From contig JAATGM010000055.1 of NCBI GenBank assembly GCA_015654675.1, forward strand, positions 1 to 64,000: DNA of 64,000 nucleotides. Direction: 5' to 3'. Of the stretch, positions 1 to 9,272 are shown piece after piece. A program made the position numbers and the translations under genes. The stretch's first letter is position 1, and every line of letters begins with the position of its first letter. Under the pieces are notes generated by a model. It was not told the origin of the DNA. It made no database searches and saw only the letters and a list, made by a program, of their open reading frames with translations. The DNA is from Planctomycetota bacterium (GTDB lineage: Bacteria > Planctomycetota > Phycisphaerae > UBA1845 > UTPLA1).

Positions 1-1064
1 AAAAGTGCCGCAGCAAGCACTGCCGCACTCACCAGCCCGGTCACACCCGGCGGCAAAACACGCACGATGAATAGCGGAAACACACGATCATTTCTCTCTC
101 GCACCAGCTCTGACTCGATCGCCGACATCGGGAAATGACGGAAATACGCATACAGCCCCGCCCCGACAAACAATAGCAGCACCGGCACCAGCAGCGCCAG
201 GTTGCTCGCAAGAATGGCCTTCTTCGCGTCGCGCTCGTTTTTGCAGCAAAACATTCGCTGCGCCAGCACCTGGTCCGTCCCCAGTGCCGCCAAATTGAGA
301 AATGTCATCCCAAACAGTCCACTCCAAAGCGTGAATACCAGGCCCGGGCTCATCGACATATCGATCGTGCGAAACTTCCCCGCCTCCCCCGCCACTCGCA
401 TCACCTCGCTCGCCCCGCCAGGCACCGCCTTGAATACCCACAACAGCGCGATCACCCCGCCCGTCACCAGCACGCCGAATTGAATCACGTCCGTCCAGAT
501 GACGGTCGTGATCCCGCCCTTCAGCGTCCACCCGATCGAAAACGCCCCGATGATCCAGATCGAGATCGCCAGATCAATATTCGTCACAATCTGCAACACC
601 AGCGCCGCCGTGAACAACCGCACGCTCTGCGAAAGCGTCGCCCCCAGCATGAACAACCCGGCCGCCGCCCGATCGACCCCCGCCCCCAGTCGCTGCCCCA
701 TGTATTGATACGGACTGTAAATCTCGCGCTCGTAATACGCCGGCACAAACCAGTAAGCGATGATCACCCGCGCCGCGATCGATCCCAGCGCCAATTGCAA
801 ATACCGAAAATCACCCTTCGCCGCGAAAACCAGCGCCGGCACGCCGATGAACGTCACGGCCGAAATCTCGGTCGCGATGTTCGACCCCGTCACCGCCCAC
901 CACGGCAACTTCCGACCCCCGAGAAAGAAATCGCGAATTGTCGCCTGCTTGCCCGCCAGCCGTGCCCCCAGATAGGTCGTGAACGCCAGGTACAGCGCCA
1001 CAACCGTCCAGTCCACCCAGCCAAAATGTGCGTTCGGCAGCGCCGAAGCGATGACTCCATTCAT
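1..1064 (-). CDS. Sodium:solute symporter (SSS family), 3' end outside window
   Basis: About 354 residues are visible, reading from an ATG at 1064 that follows an in-frame TGA at 1076-1074; the gene runs off the left edge. The translation starts MNGVIASALPNAHFGWVDW and continues with typical SSS segments: FFLGGRKLPWWAVTGSNIAT and EISAVTFIGVPALVF in the first third, and a succession of hydrophobic helices up to LPPGVTGLVSAAVLAAAL at the cut. SSS proteins are usually about 500 residues with 13 or more helices and couple Na+ to uptake of sugars, amino acids or vitamins. The substrate cannot be read here. It starts 9 nt after the acyltransferase stop, so the two are probably cotranscribed. Confidence 0.88.
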   Translation of the reverse strand, partial: MNGVIASALPNAHFGWVDWTVVALYLAFTTYLGARLAGKQATIRDFFLGGRKLPWWAVTGSNIATEISAVTFIGVPALVFAAKGDFRYLQLALGSIAARVIIAYWFVPAYYEREIYSPYQYMGQRLGAGVDRAAAGLFMLGATLSQSVRLFTAALVLQIVTNIDLAISIWIIGAFSIGWTLKGGITTVIWTDVIQFGVLVTGGVIALLWVFKAVPGGASEVMRVAGEAGKFRTIDMSMSPGLVFTLWSGLFGMTFLNLAALGTDQVLAQRMFCCKNERDAKKAILASNLALLVPVLLLFVGAGLYAYFRHFPMSAIESELVRERNDRVFPLFIVRVLPPGVTGLVSAAVLAAAL

Positions 1065-1073
1065 CGCCGTCGA

Positions 1074-1883
1074 TCATCCCACAGAGGTCGTCGCCGGAAC
1101 AGTCCCCGGCGGTGGAAGATCACGAATCTTCCGCGCCGGCGTCCCGGCCCAGAATTCGTTGGGGCCAATGACCGTCCCCGGCATTACCAGCGACGCCGCC
1201 CCCACCACCGAGCCCTGCTTGATGTGAACGCCGCCGGTGATGATCGAGCCGCCGCCCACCAGAACGTCGTCCTCGATCACCGTCCGCGCGATTGTCACCT
1301 GGTCGCGCTCCTGGACGTGCCCCGTGATCATCGCCTCAAAGCCGATCGTGACGTTTCGACCGATTGTCACCATGTAAGGATCGATGATCGTCGGATCCAC
1401 CACGTAGCACGACTTCGACTTCGGCCCGAACACGGCGCTGAAGAGCCAGCTGATCGGGGGCAGGTTCGAGGAATGAAAAACCAGGAACCCGGGAAACGGC
1501 GGCTCGTAGCGTGCCTTCGTCAGCACCGAAACAAACACCGCCCACACGAGCTGGCGATCGGGTTTCTTGCCCAGCTTGTAGACCCCCTCCCTGGGCGTCG
1601 GGATGAGCATCCGAAGCAGAATCAATTCCAGCACGTAGGCGTTATTGAACAGGATGACCCAGGTGCCGATCCGCTGGCTCCAGGACCACGCGACGCCCCA
1701 GTCGCGCGTGAGCGGGCTTGCCTCGGGCCATCCGCGCCACATCGTCGTGAGCACGGTCGCGACAATCAGCGCGACGCTCCAGATCGTGAGGCGTCCCAGC
1801 GCGTCCAGCGCGACAAAACCCTGCAATCCCCGAATCTGATCGAACGTCTTCATCGACGCGGAACTCGCTTGACTGGTGCTCAC
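1074..1883 (-). CDS. Membrane-linked left-handed beta-helix (hexapeptide repeat) acyltransferase
   Basis: The protein is 269 aa from a GTG at 1883, chosen because GGAG lies about 7 nt upstream; MKTF at 1853 is an alternative. Two or three hydrophobic segments (about 38-55, 80-100) are followed by a hexapeptide-repeat domain in the last 110 residues: VTIGRNVTIGFEAMITGH, VIEDDVLVGGGSIITGGV, VVGAASLVMPGTVIGPN, then the typical end FWAGTPARKIRD. Such domains form a trimeric left-handed beta helix and transfer acetyl or other acyl groups to sugars or amino acids. The N-terminal helices suggest action at the membrane, perhaps on a lipid-linked or surface glycan; this is inference. It lies between a terminator upstream and an SSS symporter downstream. 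Confidence 0.82.
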   Translation of the reverse strand: MSTSQASSASMKTFDQIRGLQGFVALDALGRLTIWSVALIVATVLTTMWRGWPEASPLTRDWGVAWSWSQRIGTWVILFNNAYVLELILLRMLIPTPREGVYKLGKKPDRQLVWAVFVSVLTKARYEPPFPGFLVFHSSNLPPISWLFSAVFGPKSKSCYVVDPTIIDPYMVTIGRNVTIGFEAMITGHVQERDQVTIARTVIEDDVLVGGGSIITGGVHIKQGSVVGAASLVMPGTVIGPNEFWAGTPARKIRDLPPPGTVPATTSVG

Positions 1884-1902
1884 GGCATATCTCCGCCGAA
1901 AC

Positions 1903-1925
1903 AAAAAACGGGCCGAACCGGCCCG
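1903..1925 (-). terminator. Intrinsic terminator after thpR
   Basis: On the minus strand a perfect 7-bp stem CGGGCCG/CGGCCCG with loop GTT is followed directly by six T. It sits about 50 nt past the thpR stop and just before the acyltransferase ribosome binding site, so it probably ends the secDF-lysM-pfkB-thpR unit, and the two genes beyond would depend on read-through or a separate promoter. Confidence 0.75.
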
Positions 1926-1975
1926 CGATCCTCATAATCCGATTGTCAGACCGACGCCTCCTCGCGGCAAGCTCA

Positions 1976-2542
1976 TCAAGCTTCCTCCGCCAGCTCACAT
2001 CGGCACACCGGCGCATACTCCGCCCCGGCCCGCTTCAGGTATGACTCGAATAGCACGATCTCCGCCACTCCCTGCGCTCCGCCCGCAAAGTCCGGCCGCT
2101 CCTCGATCGCCCTGCGAATTTCGGCCGAGCGGCGCGATTCCTTCACCCGTCCAATCGTGAGATGCGGTGCGTATCCCCGGTGCTCCTGTTTGAAGCCAAG
2201 CCCGGCGAACATCGCTTCGCAGTGCTCGCGACACTCCGCCAATGCCCCGGACGGCTCGTGCAGCCCGGCCCAGACGATTCGCACCCCGCCGCGATCCGGG
2301 AAGCAGCCCAGCCCGCGTACATCGATGTCGAACGCCGGCGTCTCTTGGGCAATTTCTTTCAGCACGTCGCAAACCGCCGGAACATCGCCATCCGGCACTT
2401 CGCCCAGGAATTTGATAGTTAGATGCATCTGATCGCGCGAGAGCCACCGGATTGCACGGTCGAATTCCCCCAGCTCCTGCTGAACGCGCACCAGCCGCTC
2501 GCGAATCGCCGGATCAAGCTCAATCGCGGCGAACAATCGCAC
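1976..2542 (-). CDS. thpR: RNA 2',3'-cyclic phosphodiesterase (2H superfamily)
   Basis: The 188-aa protein has the family's usual length. It carries the two HxTx motifs of the 2H phosphoesterases, HLTIKFLG near residue 41 and HLTIGRV near residue 127, and the typical start MRLFAAIELD. The enzyme opens 2',3'-cyclic phosphate ends of RNA to 2'-phosphate. The ATG is 6 nt from the PfkB stop, which argues for translational coupling. A terminator follows the stop codon. The true cellular substrate in this lineage is unknown. It is another RNA-end enzyme in a window that also encodes Pnkp and Hen1 13-17 kb away, but no physical link is visible. Confidence 0.9.
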   Translation of the reverse strand: MRLFAAIELDPAIRERLVRVQQELGEFDRAIRWLSRDQMHLTIKFLGEVPDGDVPAVCDVLKEIAQETPAFDIDVRGLGCFPDRGGVRIVWAGLHEPSGALAECREHCEAMFAGLGFKQEHRGYAPHLTIGRVKESRRSAEIRRAIEERPDFAGGAQGVAEIVLFESYLKRAGAEYAPVCRCELAEEA

Positions 2543-2548
2543 GGCCGG

Positions 2549-3454
2549 TCAATCGAAGTGAACCATGCGGTGTAGTTCCGACAACCGCTGGTCAATCAAT
2601 GCCCGGCTCGCCTGAACGAGCCCGGTGTATGAAAACCCTTCAATCGTGAACGAGGCGGTGACCGTGCCCCGCGCGATCGCCGAGCGCAAGGCCGCCCCGT
2701 CGCGCTTCCCGGTCGATGCAAGATAGCCGAGCATCCCGCCCGCGAAGCTGTCGCCGGCCCCGGTGGGATCGATCACCATCGCCGTTGGATACGCAGGCAA
2801 CACACACGAATCGTCGCGCGTCACCAGCACCGACCCGTGCTCGCCCTTCTTGATTACCACGAACCGCGGGCCGAGCTTCAGCACCTCGCGACCCGCCTCC
2901 ATCAAATGTTTCTTGCCGGTGAGCAGCCGTGCTTCGCCGTCGTTCAGCACCACACCATGCACGACGCTCAGCGTCTTGAGCAACTCGTCGCGCGCCGTGT
3001 CAATCCAGAGGTTCATGGTGTCCGCCACGACCAGCTCCGGGGACTTCAATTTCCCGAGCAATTCCCGCTGCAGCGCTGGATGCGTATTCGCGAGGAACAC
3101 GACCTTGCTGTCGACAAACGAAGCCGGAATCTTCGGACCCTGCTCCCCGAGCACGTTCAAGTCCGTCTTGATCGATTCCGCCGAGTTCATGTCTCCCTGG
3201 TACTTGCCGTGCCAGCGAAACGTCTTCGACCCGGCGCGTGATTCCAGTCCGGCCATATCGACCGGCCGGCCCTTGAAGACTTCCAGGTATTTCTCGGGAA
3301 AATCCGCCCCTACGACGCCCACCAGCCGCACCGGTCCGAACATCGATGCAGCCAGTGAGAAATAAATCGCCGACCCGCCGAGCACGTCCTGTACCTTGCC
3401 GTGCGGTGTCTCGACCGTATCAATTCCGATACTGCCCGTGACCAGTAACGACAT
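2549..3454 (-). CDS. PfkB/ribokinase-family carbohydrate kinase
   Basis: The 301-aa protein opens MSLLVTGSIGIDTVETP and has the substrate-side GG motif LGGSAIYFSLAA near residue 26. The PfkB signature DPTGAGDSFAGG near residues 228-239 includes the catalytic Asp of GAGD. These kinases phosphorylate sugars or nucleosides with ATP. The sequence MNLWIDTARDELLKTL and the overall spacing resemble the adenosine-kinase-like subgroup common in planctomycetes, but the substrate cannot be settled by eye. It lies 27 nt after the LysM gene and 6 nt before thpR, in one minus-strand series with secDF. Confidence 0.9.
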   Translation of the reverse strand: MSLLVTGSIGIDTVETPHGKVQDVLGGSAIYFSLAASMFGPVRLVGVVGADFPEKYLEVFKGRPVDMAGLESRAGSKTFRWHGKYQGDMNSAESIKTDLNVLGEQGPKIPASFVDSKVVFLANTHPALQRELLGKLKSPELVVADTMNLWIDTARDELLKTLSVVHGVVLNDGEARLLTGKKHLMEAGREVLKLGPRFVVIKKGEHGSVLVTRDDSCVLPAYPTAMVIDPTGAGDSFAGGMLGYLASTGKRDGAALRSAIARGTVTASFTIEGFSYTGLVQASRALIDQRLSELHRMVHFD

Positions 3455-3481
3455 CTTCTCTCCGCCCGCCCGTGTTCGCGA

Positions 3482-4666
3482 CTAGCGCTTCGCGCTCTGC
3501 TCGGTGCCCGGCTTCGCAGTTGCGCTTTCGCCCGGAACCGACAGCACCATGCCCGGTCGGATCTTCGATCCGTCCGCTCCAACGATTGACTTGTTTGCCC
3601 GCATTAATTCGGGCCACTTTCGTCCGTCGCCCAGCGTCTCGGCTGCGATCGAATAGAGCGAGTCGCCTTGTCGTACGGTGTACGTCTTTCCGGCCGGCAG
3701 CGGGTTCGCGGCCGGGGCATCATTCTTTTCAACCACTGAAGCGTAATTCGTTCGTGCCAACAGCGAAATTGGCTTCGACTCGACTGCCGGTGCCGCCGCA
3801 ACTTCGATCGGCTTCGCCGCGTCAGGCGCCGACGGCAACGTCAGCTTGGCCCCAACGCGAACCTGCCGCGGATTCTTAATCTCCGGATTCGCGGCCAGAA
3901 TCAGATCGACCCGCCGCGCATCCCCGTAATTCTTCCGCGCGATGGCCGCCAGCGTCTCGCCCTTGGCCACCGTGTGATACCGCGGCCACTCGCCCGGGCT
4001 GGTGGATCCCGATCCACTGGTCGACTTCCACTCGCTGCCGGATACCGGTTTCACGGCGGGGGCCGGCGGCTGAGCGATCGCCGGTGGTAGTTTCACCGTT
4101 CCGGACGTCGAATCCGCGATCCGCGCCGTTTCGCTCGGTTTGGGTGGCACGCTCGACGGACCGCCGAGCGGCTTCGGCAAATCGCTCACGACGGCCGGCT
4201 TTACCGGCTCGAGCTTGACCGGAGTACCGGCCTTCTCGGCGGCCGCCATCCGCAACGCATCGGAAGGACCGGTACGAAGCGGAACGTACGTAGGGGCCGG
4301 GCTTGGAGCCGGGTTCATCGCAACAAATCCCGGAGTCGACGACGCCAATCGATCCGGAGTCGGCGGCCCCATCGGCGCCCCGGCCGGCTTGGGCGGCTCC
4401 GCCTTCGCCAACACCGGCTTCGGAACCGCCGGCTGCGCCGCAATTGTCACCGGAGCCGCAGTGGTCCGCGTCGGCGTCGCGAACTCGGACGGTAAGGGAT
4501 TCATCGTCGGCCGCCCGGTACCGCCGACCTGCAGCGGCTGCACGACCGACGGAGTGAGCGCCACGATCAAGTCGCGATCCCGCGACTTGCTCTTCCAGAA
4601 ATACACGCTGGCCGCCACTACCACCGCGAATCCAGCTACGACGCCGATCTTCGTCTCCGTACGCAT
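3482..4666 (-). CDS. Membrane-anchored protein with two LysM domains
   Basis: The start is the ATG at 4666, preceded by AAGGAG with a 5-nt gap; it gives 394 aa. A signal-anchor (about residues 6-24, GVVAGFAVVVAASVYFW) is followed by a long Pro/Ala/Lys-rich linker. Two LysM domains follow: one begins YHTVAKGETLAAIARKNYG near residue 228, the second begins YTVRQGDSLYSIAAETLG near 333 and ends in GMVLSVPG. LysM modules bind peptidoglycan or other N-acetylglucosamine polymers, so the protein probably reaches from the membrane to the wall. No catalytic domain is seen. The start lies about 25 nt from the secDF stop. Confidence 0.85.
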   Translation of the reverse strand: MRTETKIGVVAGFAVVVAASVYFWKSKSRDRDLIVALTPSVVQPLQVGGTGRPTMNPLPSEFATPTRTTAAPVTIAAQPAVPKPVLAKAEPPKPAGAPMGPPTPDRLASSTPGFVAMNPAPSPAPTYVPLRTGPSDALRMAAAEKAGTPVKLEPVKPAVVSDLPKPLGGPSSVPPKPSETARIADSTSGTVKLPPAIAQPPAPAVKPVSGSEWKSTSGSGSTSPGEWPRYHTVAKGETLAAIARKNYGDARRVDLILAANPEIKNPRQVRVGAKLTLPSAPDAAKPIEVAAAPAVESKPISLLARTNYASVVEKNDAPAANPLPAGKTYTVRQGDSLYSIAAETLGDGRKWPELMRANKSIVGADGSKIRPGMVLSVPGESATAKPGTEQSAKR

Positions 4667-4691
4667 GGGACTCCTTCCCAAACGATTCGCC

Positions 4692-7600
4692 TCAAACCAT
4701 CGCCGGCTGCTGCTTCGCGCCGCGCGCCGGTTTTGTCACCCGGTTGTACAACGCCACCAATAGCGGACTGGCGACGTAAACCGAACTGTACGTTCCCGTC
4801 AGAATTCCGACCAGCATCGCGAACATAAACCCGTGAATGCCGCGGCCGCCGAAAATATACATGATCAGGACCACGATCAACACCGTAAACACCGTCAAAA
4901 TTGTTCGAGACAGCGTCTGATTGATGCTGCTATTCACAAGTGACGGCCGGATGTCCTCGCCGCGCCCCCGATTCTCACGCATGCGATCGAACACAATGAT
5001 CGTGTCGTTAACGGAGTAACCTACGACGGTCAACAGGGCCGCGACCATCGCCAGGTCGATCCGGAAGTTCTCGATCAGCAGGAACTTCCCGAGCGCCGTC
5101 TGCGACAGGTAGTACGAAATCGCGATCATGCCCAGCGCCACGCACACGTCGTGGACCAGCGCGATGACCGCCGCGCCGCCCCAGGTCGCCTTGCCGAACC
5201 GAAACCACAGGTAAATGATGATCGCGAGCCACGAGAGCACCAGCGCGATAATCGCCTTGTTCTCCGCCTCGCGAGCCACCTGCGGCGCGAACTGGGTAAT
5301 CTTCCCAAGCGATGTCTGGCGCTCCATGGCATCCCGCACCAGCTTCACTTCCGGCTCCGCCAGTCGCGATCGCCACGCCTCTGAAGACTGCGAACTCTCC
5401 TCGAGCGGGAAATTCTCGTCCGAAACCAGTACGGCCGCTTCCGTGAACAGGTTCTGTGATCCCGGAGCCGGCTTCAGCCCCACAACCTGCGACGCGCGCC
5501 AGCCATACTGCTCAAAGCCCGGCTGCAATCGCATGGCTTTCAGTCGCTTCTCCATCGATTCGGTCGTCTGCGGCGGATTCAGGTCCTTCACCACCACAGC
5601 CACTCCGCCCTTCCATTCGCTCACGTCCGCCACCATCGACGGATCGCCCGTGACCTTGGAAAGGTCGTTCTCTCGAATCGGGAAGTAGTCCGCGCCGCCC
5701 AGCTTCGCGTCTTTCACGATCTGAAACGAAACCTGTTGCGGGATGTCCACGATATCGCTCATGCACGCGAGCAGGGCCGACACGACGACCTCTTTGCTCG
5801 TCACACGACTGACGATTTCAAACGATTCGCCCTCGTGAGCGCCCGGCTCCAGGGCCGCTTCGGCCTGAACCTGCGCGTCGCCGACGTCGCCAGCCCATGT
5901 CCGAACCTGCTTCGCGAGGGTCTTCAAGCTATTCTGGGCCCACTGCTCGGACGGATTCTCCTCCGGCCGAACAATCAGCGTGACCTGTTCCGGCCCCGTC
6001 GCGCGAACACCGCTTCCCTGCAGCGATGAACCGAGAACCGCCTTGACGAACTCTTCCATCCGGCCGGACGGAACGCCCGGCGTCGTGATCGTGACTTCGT
6101 TCGCCTTCACCGAAACCTGCGACTTGCCGCCGATCGCATCCGCCATCGCACGCATGCGATCCGCTTCTGCGTGCAGCCGCTTCTCCAGGTCCGGCTCCTT
6201 GACGGATCCGGCCTGCTTCAGATCAATCTGCGCCGCGGTTCCGCCCAGGAACTCGATATCGTAAAGTTGATACTTGTCACGCATGAAGAACGCCGCGACC
6301 CCGCCGATCGTCAGTACCAGCGATAGCGCATAGAACCCGCGCCGCAGCCCGTACCAATCCACATTCGGTACACCGATCAGCTTCAACATCGGCAACCGGC
6401 CGTTCGGATCGGGCCGGACCATGTGATGGAATGCCCGTGCGATTCCCATCATGAGATAGATCACCCCGGTCGCCACCGCCGAGTAAACCAGCAGCTTCCC
6501 AAAGGCGATCGAAGTTGCCTCAGCCCGATGCTCCGGACTCGTCAGGAAGTGTGCCGCCGCCCACAACGCCGCCCCCAGCGCGCCGGCCCCACCCGCGATC
6601 GTCAGCGGGAATCGGACCATTTCGCCCGGAACACGGGCCATCGCCATGAACTCGAAGAAGATGCGTGTCACGAACACGGCCGTGAACAGGTTGAGCACCA
6701 CGCCGGCCGCCAGCGTCAGGCCGAATCCCTTGATTTCCTCACTGGCGATCCAGTAGAGAATCACGCTCGTGATAAAGGTCGTGACGTGCGAATCCAGAAT
6801 CGCGTTGAACGCCCGCTCATACCCAAGCCGGATCGCAGTCCGCAATCCCGCCCCCTTCTCCTGTTCTTCGCGGATGCGCTCGTTAATCAGAATGTTCGAA
6901 TCGACCGCCATACCCACTGACAACACGAGGCCCGCCACGCCGGGCAGGGTGAGTGTCGCCCCGAGCATCGCCAGCACCGCGATCGTCATCAAGACGTTCA
7001 TCAACATCGCCATCACAGCGATGATGCCCGCGTAGTAGTAATAGACGATCATGAAGATCGTCACCGCACCGCCGCCCAGGAACGCCGACAACATGCCCGC
7101 CTTGCGGTTCGACTCGCCCAGACTCGGTCCGATCGCCCGAACGCTGATCGGCGGCTCTTTCAGCTTGCGCGGCAAACTGCCCGCATTGAGCTTCTTCACC
7201 AACTCCTGAACTTCCTTCACCGAGAACGATCCGTGGATGATGCCCTTGGTCCGGATCACGCCCTCGATCGAAGCGTATGAAACCGCCTTGTCATCCAGGA
7301 AAATGCACAGCAGCTTGCCCTTGTTTTGTCGCGTCAGTGTGTCGAATCGCCCGCCGCCGCGCTCGTCAATCTCGAACGCCACCGCCGGCCGCCCCTGGTC
7401 ATCCCGCGACGGAGAAGCACTTTGCAGCGTCCACTCCGCCTCGCCTGCCCGGTGTGTCAGCGTCTTGCCCGGCGCGATGTACGCCAGCACGTAATACTTT
7501 TCCCCGTGCCGGTCGATCACGACCTTCTGATTCAATTTCAGCCGGTCGAAGTCCGGCCCCAGCAGGTCCGGGCTGTGCTTGAAGAAATCCCGCGGCTTCT

Positions 7601-8537
7601 CGATCTCAAACCACTCAAACGTTTCCTCGCCCGGGCGCGGCCGCGGCCCAGCCCGACGAAGATTCTCCCGATACGCCTCAAATCGGTTCGGATCGGCCGG
7701 GTCCGCCTCAGCTAGCATGCGATACTCAAGCACGCCCGCCCCTCGCAGCAATCGCTCCAGATCCGCTGGGTCGTCCAGCGTGCCCTCGCGACCCTTCCGT
7801 ACGCGCCAGTTGTCATGCGCCCCGATCAGCTTTTTCACCAGCTCCGCCGAATCCGGCGAGCCCGCCGCGAGTTTCTCTAGCTCTTCTTTGCGAAACTTCG
7901 ACTTCGGCGCCGCATCCAGAATCGTCTGTACGCGCCCCAGGTCGATGTTCTTCGTCAGCAGTTCGTCCATCTTCTGGTCGAATTTCTCTTCCGCATCATT
8001 CAGCGCATTAGATGCCTGCGTCGTCGTCTGCCCCTGCGCCGCGCGGATCGAATCCTCCAGCGTCGCCAAACCCTCCAACAGCGGCTGCCGCGATGGAACG
8101 CCCCGGATCAATGCCTGAATCGCCGCCGTTCGTTCCGACGCCGGCCGTACCACCGCCGCCAGAACCTCGCCGCGCTTCAAATTCGCCAGCCGAAGCTGAT
8201 CACGCAGCGTGTCATACTCCGCCCGGTTCTTCAGTACCGTCTCCGACGGGCGCGGCATCTGGATCTCGAGTCGGTTTGTCCCGACCGGCCGCCAGACCAG
8301 GTTCATCACGCCTTCCGGATCGACGCGCTCCTGCAGCGTCTTCATCACCTTCTCGGCGATGTCCTTCTTCTGATCAGCCGCCAGACCCGAGTCGTCGATC
8401 TCGTACAGCAACGAGTACCCGCCCGACAGGTCGATTCCGTATTTCAGCTTCTCATCCAGCGGAAAGGCCGCCTGATAGGCGATCCCGCAGGCCGCGCCGA
8501 TCAACAATACTTTCCACCACATTTGACGTTCGATCAT
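4692..8537 (-). CDS. secDF: Protein translocase SecDF, single fused chain
   Basis: The 1281-aa protein fuses SecD and SecF. The SecD half has GIDLSGGYSLLYEID near residue 34, a long periplasmic P1 domain and the transmembrane block around LVLSVGMAVDSNILINERIREE (about 540-560). The SecF half begins near residue 730 with YDIEFLGGTAAQI and ends with VVGYSVNDTIIVFDRMRENR and two final helices. SecDF uses the proton gradient to pull preproteins out of SecYEG. Unusual length between DLSGG and the first helices, with a Gln/Asp-rich helical insertion (about residues 160-250), makes it longer than the Bacillus fusion. AAGG lies 7 nt upstream of the ATG at 8537. yajC is not adjacent. Confidence 0.95.
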   Translation of the reverse strand: MIERQMWWKVLLIGAACGIAYQAAFPLDEKLKYGIDLSGGYSLLYEIDDSGLAADQKKDIAEKVMKTLQERVDPEGVMNLVWRPVGTNRLEIQMPRPSETVLKNRAEYDTLRDQLRLANLKRGEVLAAVVRPASERTAAIQALIRGVPSRQPLLEGLATLEDSIRAAQGQTTTQASNALNDAEEKFDQKMDELLTKNIDLGRVQTILDAAPKSKFRKEELEKLAAGSPDSAELVKKLIGAHDNWRVRKGREGTLDDPADLERLLRGAGVLEYRMLAEADPADPNRFEAYRENLRRAGPRPRPGEETFEWFEIEKPRDFFKHSPDLLGPDFDRLKLNQKVVIDRHGEKYYVLAYIAPGKTLTHRAGEAEWTLQSASPSRDDQGRPAVAFEIDERGGGRFDTLTRQNKGKLLCIFLDDKAVSYASIEGVIRTKGIIHGSFSVKEVQELVKKLNAGSLPRKLKEPPISVRAIGPSLGESNRKAGMLSAFLGGGAVTIFMIVYYYYAGIIAVMAMLMNVLMTIAVLAMLGATLTLPGVAGLVLSVGMAVDSNILINERIREEQEKGAGLRTAIRLGYERAFNAILDSHVTTFITSVILYWIASEEIKGFGLTLAAGVVLNLFTAVFVTRIFFEFMAMARVPGEMVRFPLTIAGGAGALGAALWAAAHFLTSPEHRAEATSIAFGKLLVYSAVATGVIYLMMGIARAFHHMVRPDPNGRLPMLKLIGVPNVDWYGLRRGFYALSLVLTIGGVAAFFMRDKYQLYDIEFLGGTAAQIDLKQAGSVKEPDLEKRLHAEADRMRAMADAIGGKSQVSVKANEVTITTPGVPSGRMEEFVKAVLGSSLQGSGVRATGPEQVTLIVRPEENPSEQWAQNSLKTLAKQVRTWAGDVGDAQVQAEAALEPGAHEGESFEIVSRVTSKEVVVSALLACMSDIVDIPQQVSFQIVKDAKLGGADYFPIRENDLSKVTGDPSMVADVSEWKGGVAVVVKDLNPPQTTESMEKRLKAMRLQPGFEQYGWRASQVVGLKPAPGSQNLFTEAAVLVSDENFPLEESSQSSEAWRSRLAEPEVKLVRDAMERQTSLGKITQFAPQVAREAENKAIIALVLSWLAIIIYLWFRFGKATWGGAAVIALVHDVCVALGMIAISYYLSQTALGKFLLIENFRIDLAMVAALLTVVGYSVNDTIIVFDRMRENRGRGEDIRPSLVNSSINQTLSRTILTVFTVLIVVLIMYIFGGRGIHGFMFAMLVGILTGTYSSVYVASPLLVALYNRVTKPARGAKQQPAMV

Positions 8538-8682
8538 GGTGCTACCTTGAAATGAAAGCCGATCTCTCGCGATCGGGTCCCGTCCGACAGCGATCAGACG
8601 AGACGGGTGCTCTTGTAATCACAATTCCAAGTTTCATCCAGCGAAAAGGCGACCGGCGCTCGGCCAATCGCCGACGGAGGGT

Positions 8683-9096
8683 CTAAGACTGGCGCGATGC
8701 CCGCGGCGGAGCGAGCGCGAAATGTGAGGGCCAATGCAGCCGGCCAAAATCTTCATCAATGCCAACAACGACCGACCCGCGCTCGGCGGCATGGGCAAAT
8801 TCCGCGCAAACCACCGCCGAGCAACTGACCGCGAAGCTCTTCTGCAACCCGCCCCCGGCCTTGCCGGCACCGCTGTCGGGTGAAAGCATCGCCACCGGAT
8901 TGCCGGCCGCCGCCCCTCGGCCCGACTTGGCTGGTTGGTTCTTCCCGTCGGATTTCTTCTCCCCCGATCGCTTCGCCGCCGCCCGAGTCTTCAACTCGAC
9001 CAACGAAGCGTGTGCTCGGCTCGCCTCCATCGCCGGCTGGGCCAGAATTCCGGCCGCCACCGACAACAAAACTGCGATCCGAAGCCGAAACGTCAT
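8683..9096 (-). CDS. Small exported protein, function unknown
   Basis: From the ATG at 9096 the product is 137 aa. The start MTFRLRIAVLLSVAAGILAQPA is a good signal peptide. It is followed by a Lys/Ser/Gly-rich stretch and the segment KSFAVSCSAVVCAEFAHAAERGSVVVGID. I do not recognise the family. A TATATT box lies exactly 7 nt upstream of the ATG, the same layout as other candidate leaderless genes in this window, which is part of the reason for accepting it. It is separated from secDF by about 145 nt that holds no other gene. The reading frame could be spurious. Confidence 0.5.
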   Translation of the reverse strand: MTFRLRIAVLLSVAAGILAQPAMEASRAHASLVELKTRAAAKRSGEKKSDGKNQPAKSGRGAAAGNPVAMLSPDSGAGKAGGGLQKSFAVSCSAVVCAEFAHAAERGSVVVGIDEDFGRLHWPSHFALAPPRASRQS

Positions 9097-9272
9097 AACC
9101 GGCAATATACCCCACAATCCACAACCCTGTCGAAGCCCGGTCCGTGACGCCTTTTCCGCCCGCCATTAGTCTGCTTTTCGAAACGTCGAACCACTCAACA
9201 CCCCAATTCCAGATGCCATCACAGAACCCCCGCGATATACTTCGGCAAGTCTCCCGCACCCGAGGCCCGGCC

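Noticed and set aside
480-1937. Long plus-strand open frame of about 485 codons over the symporter and acyltransferase
   Set aside because: Arg/Pro-rich nonsense composition, antisense to two clear families. Such frames are expected in high-GC sequence with strong codon bias.
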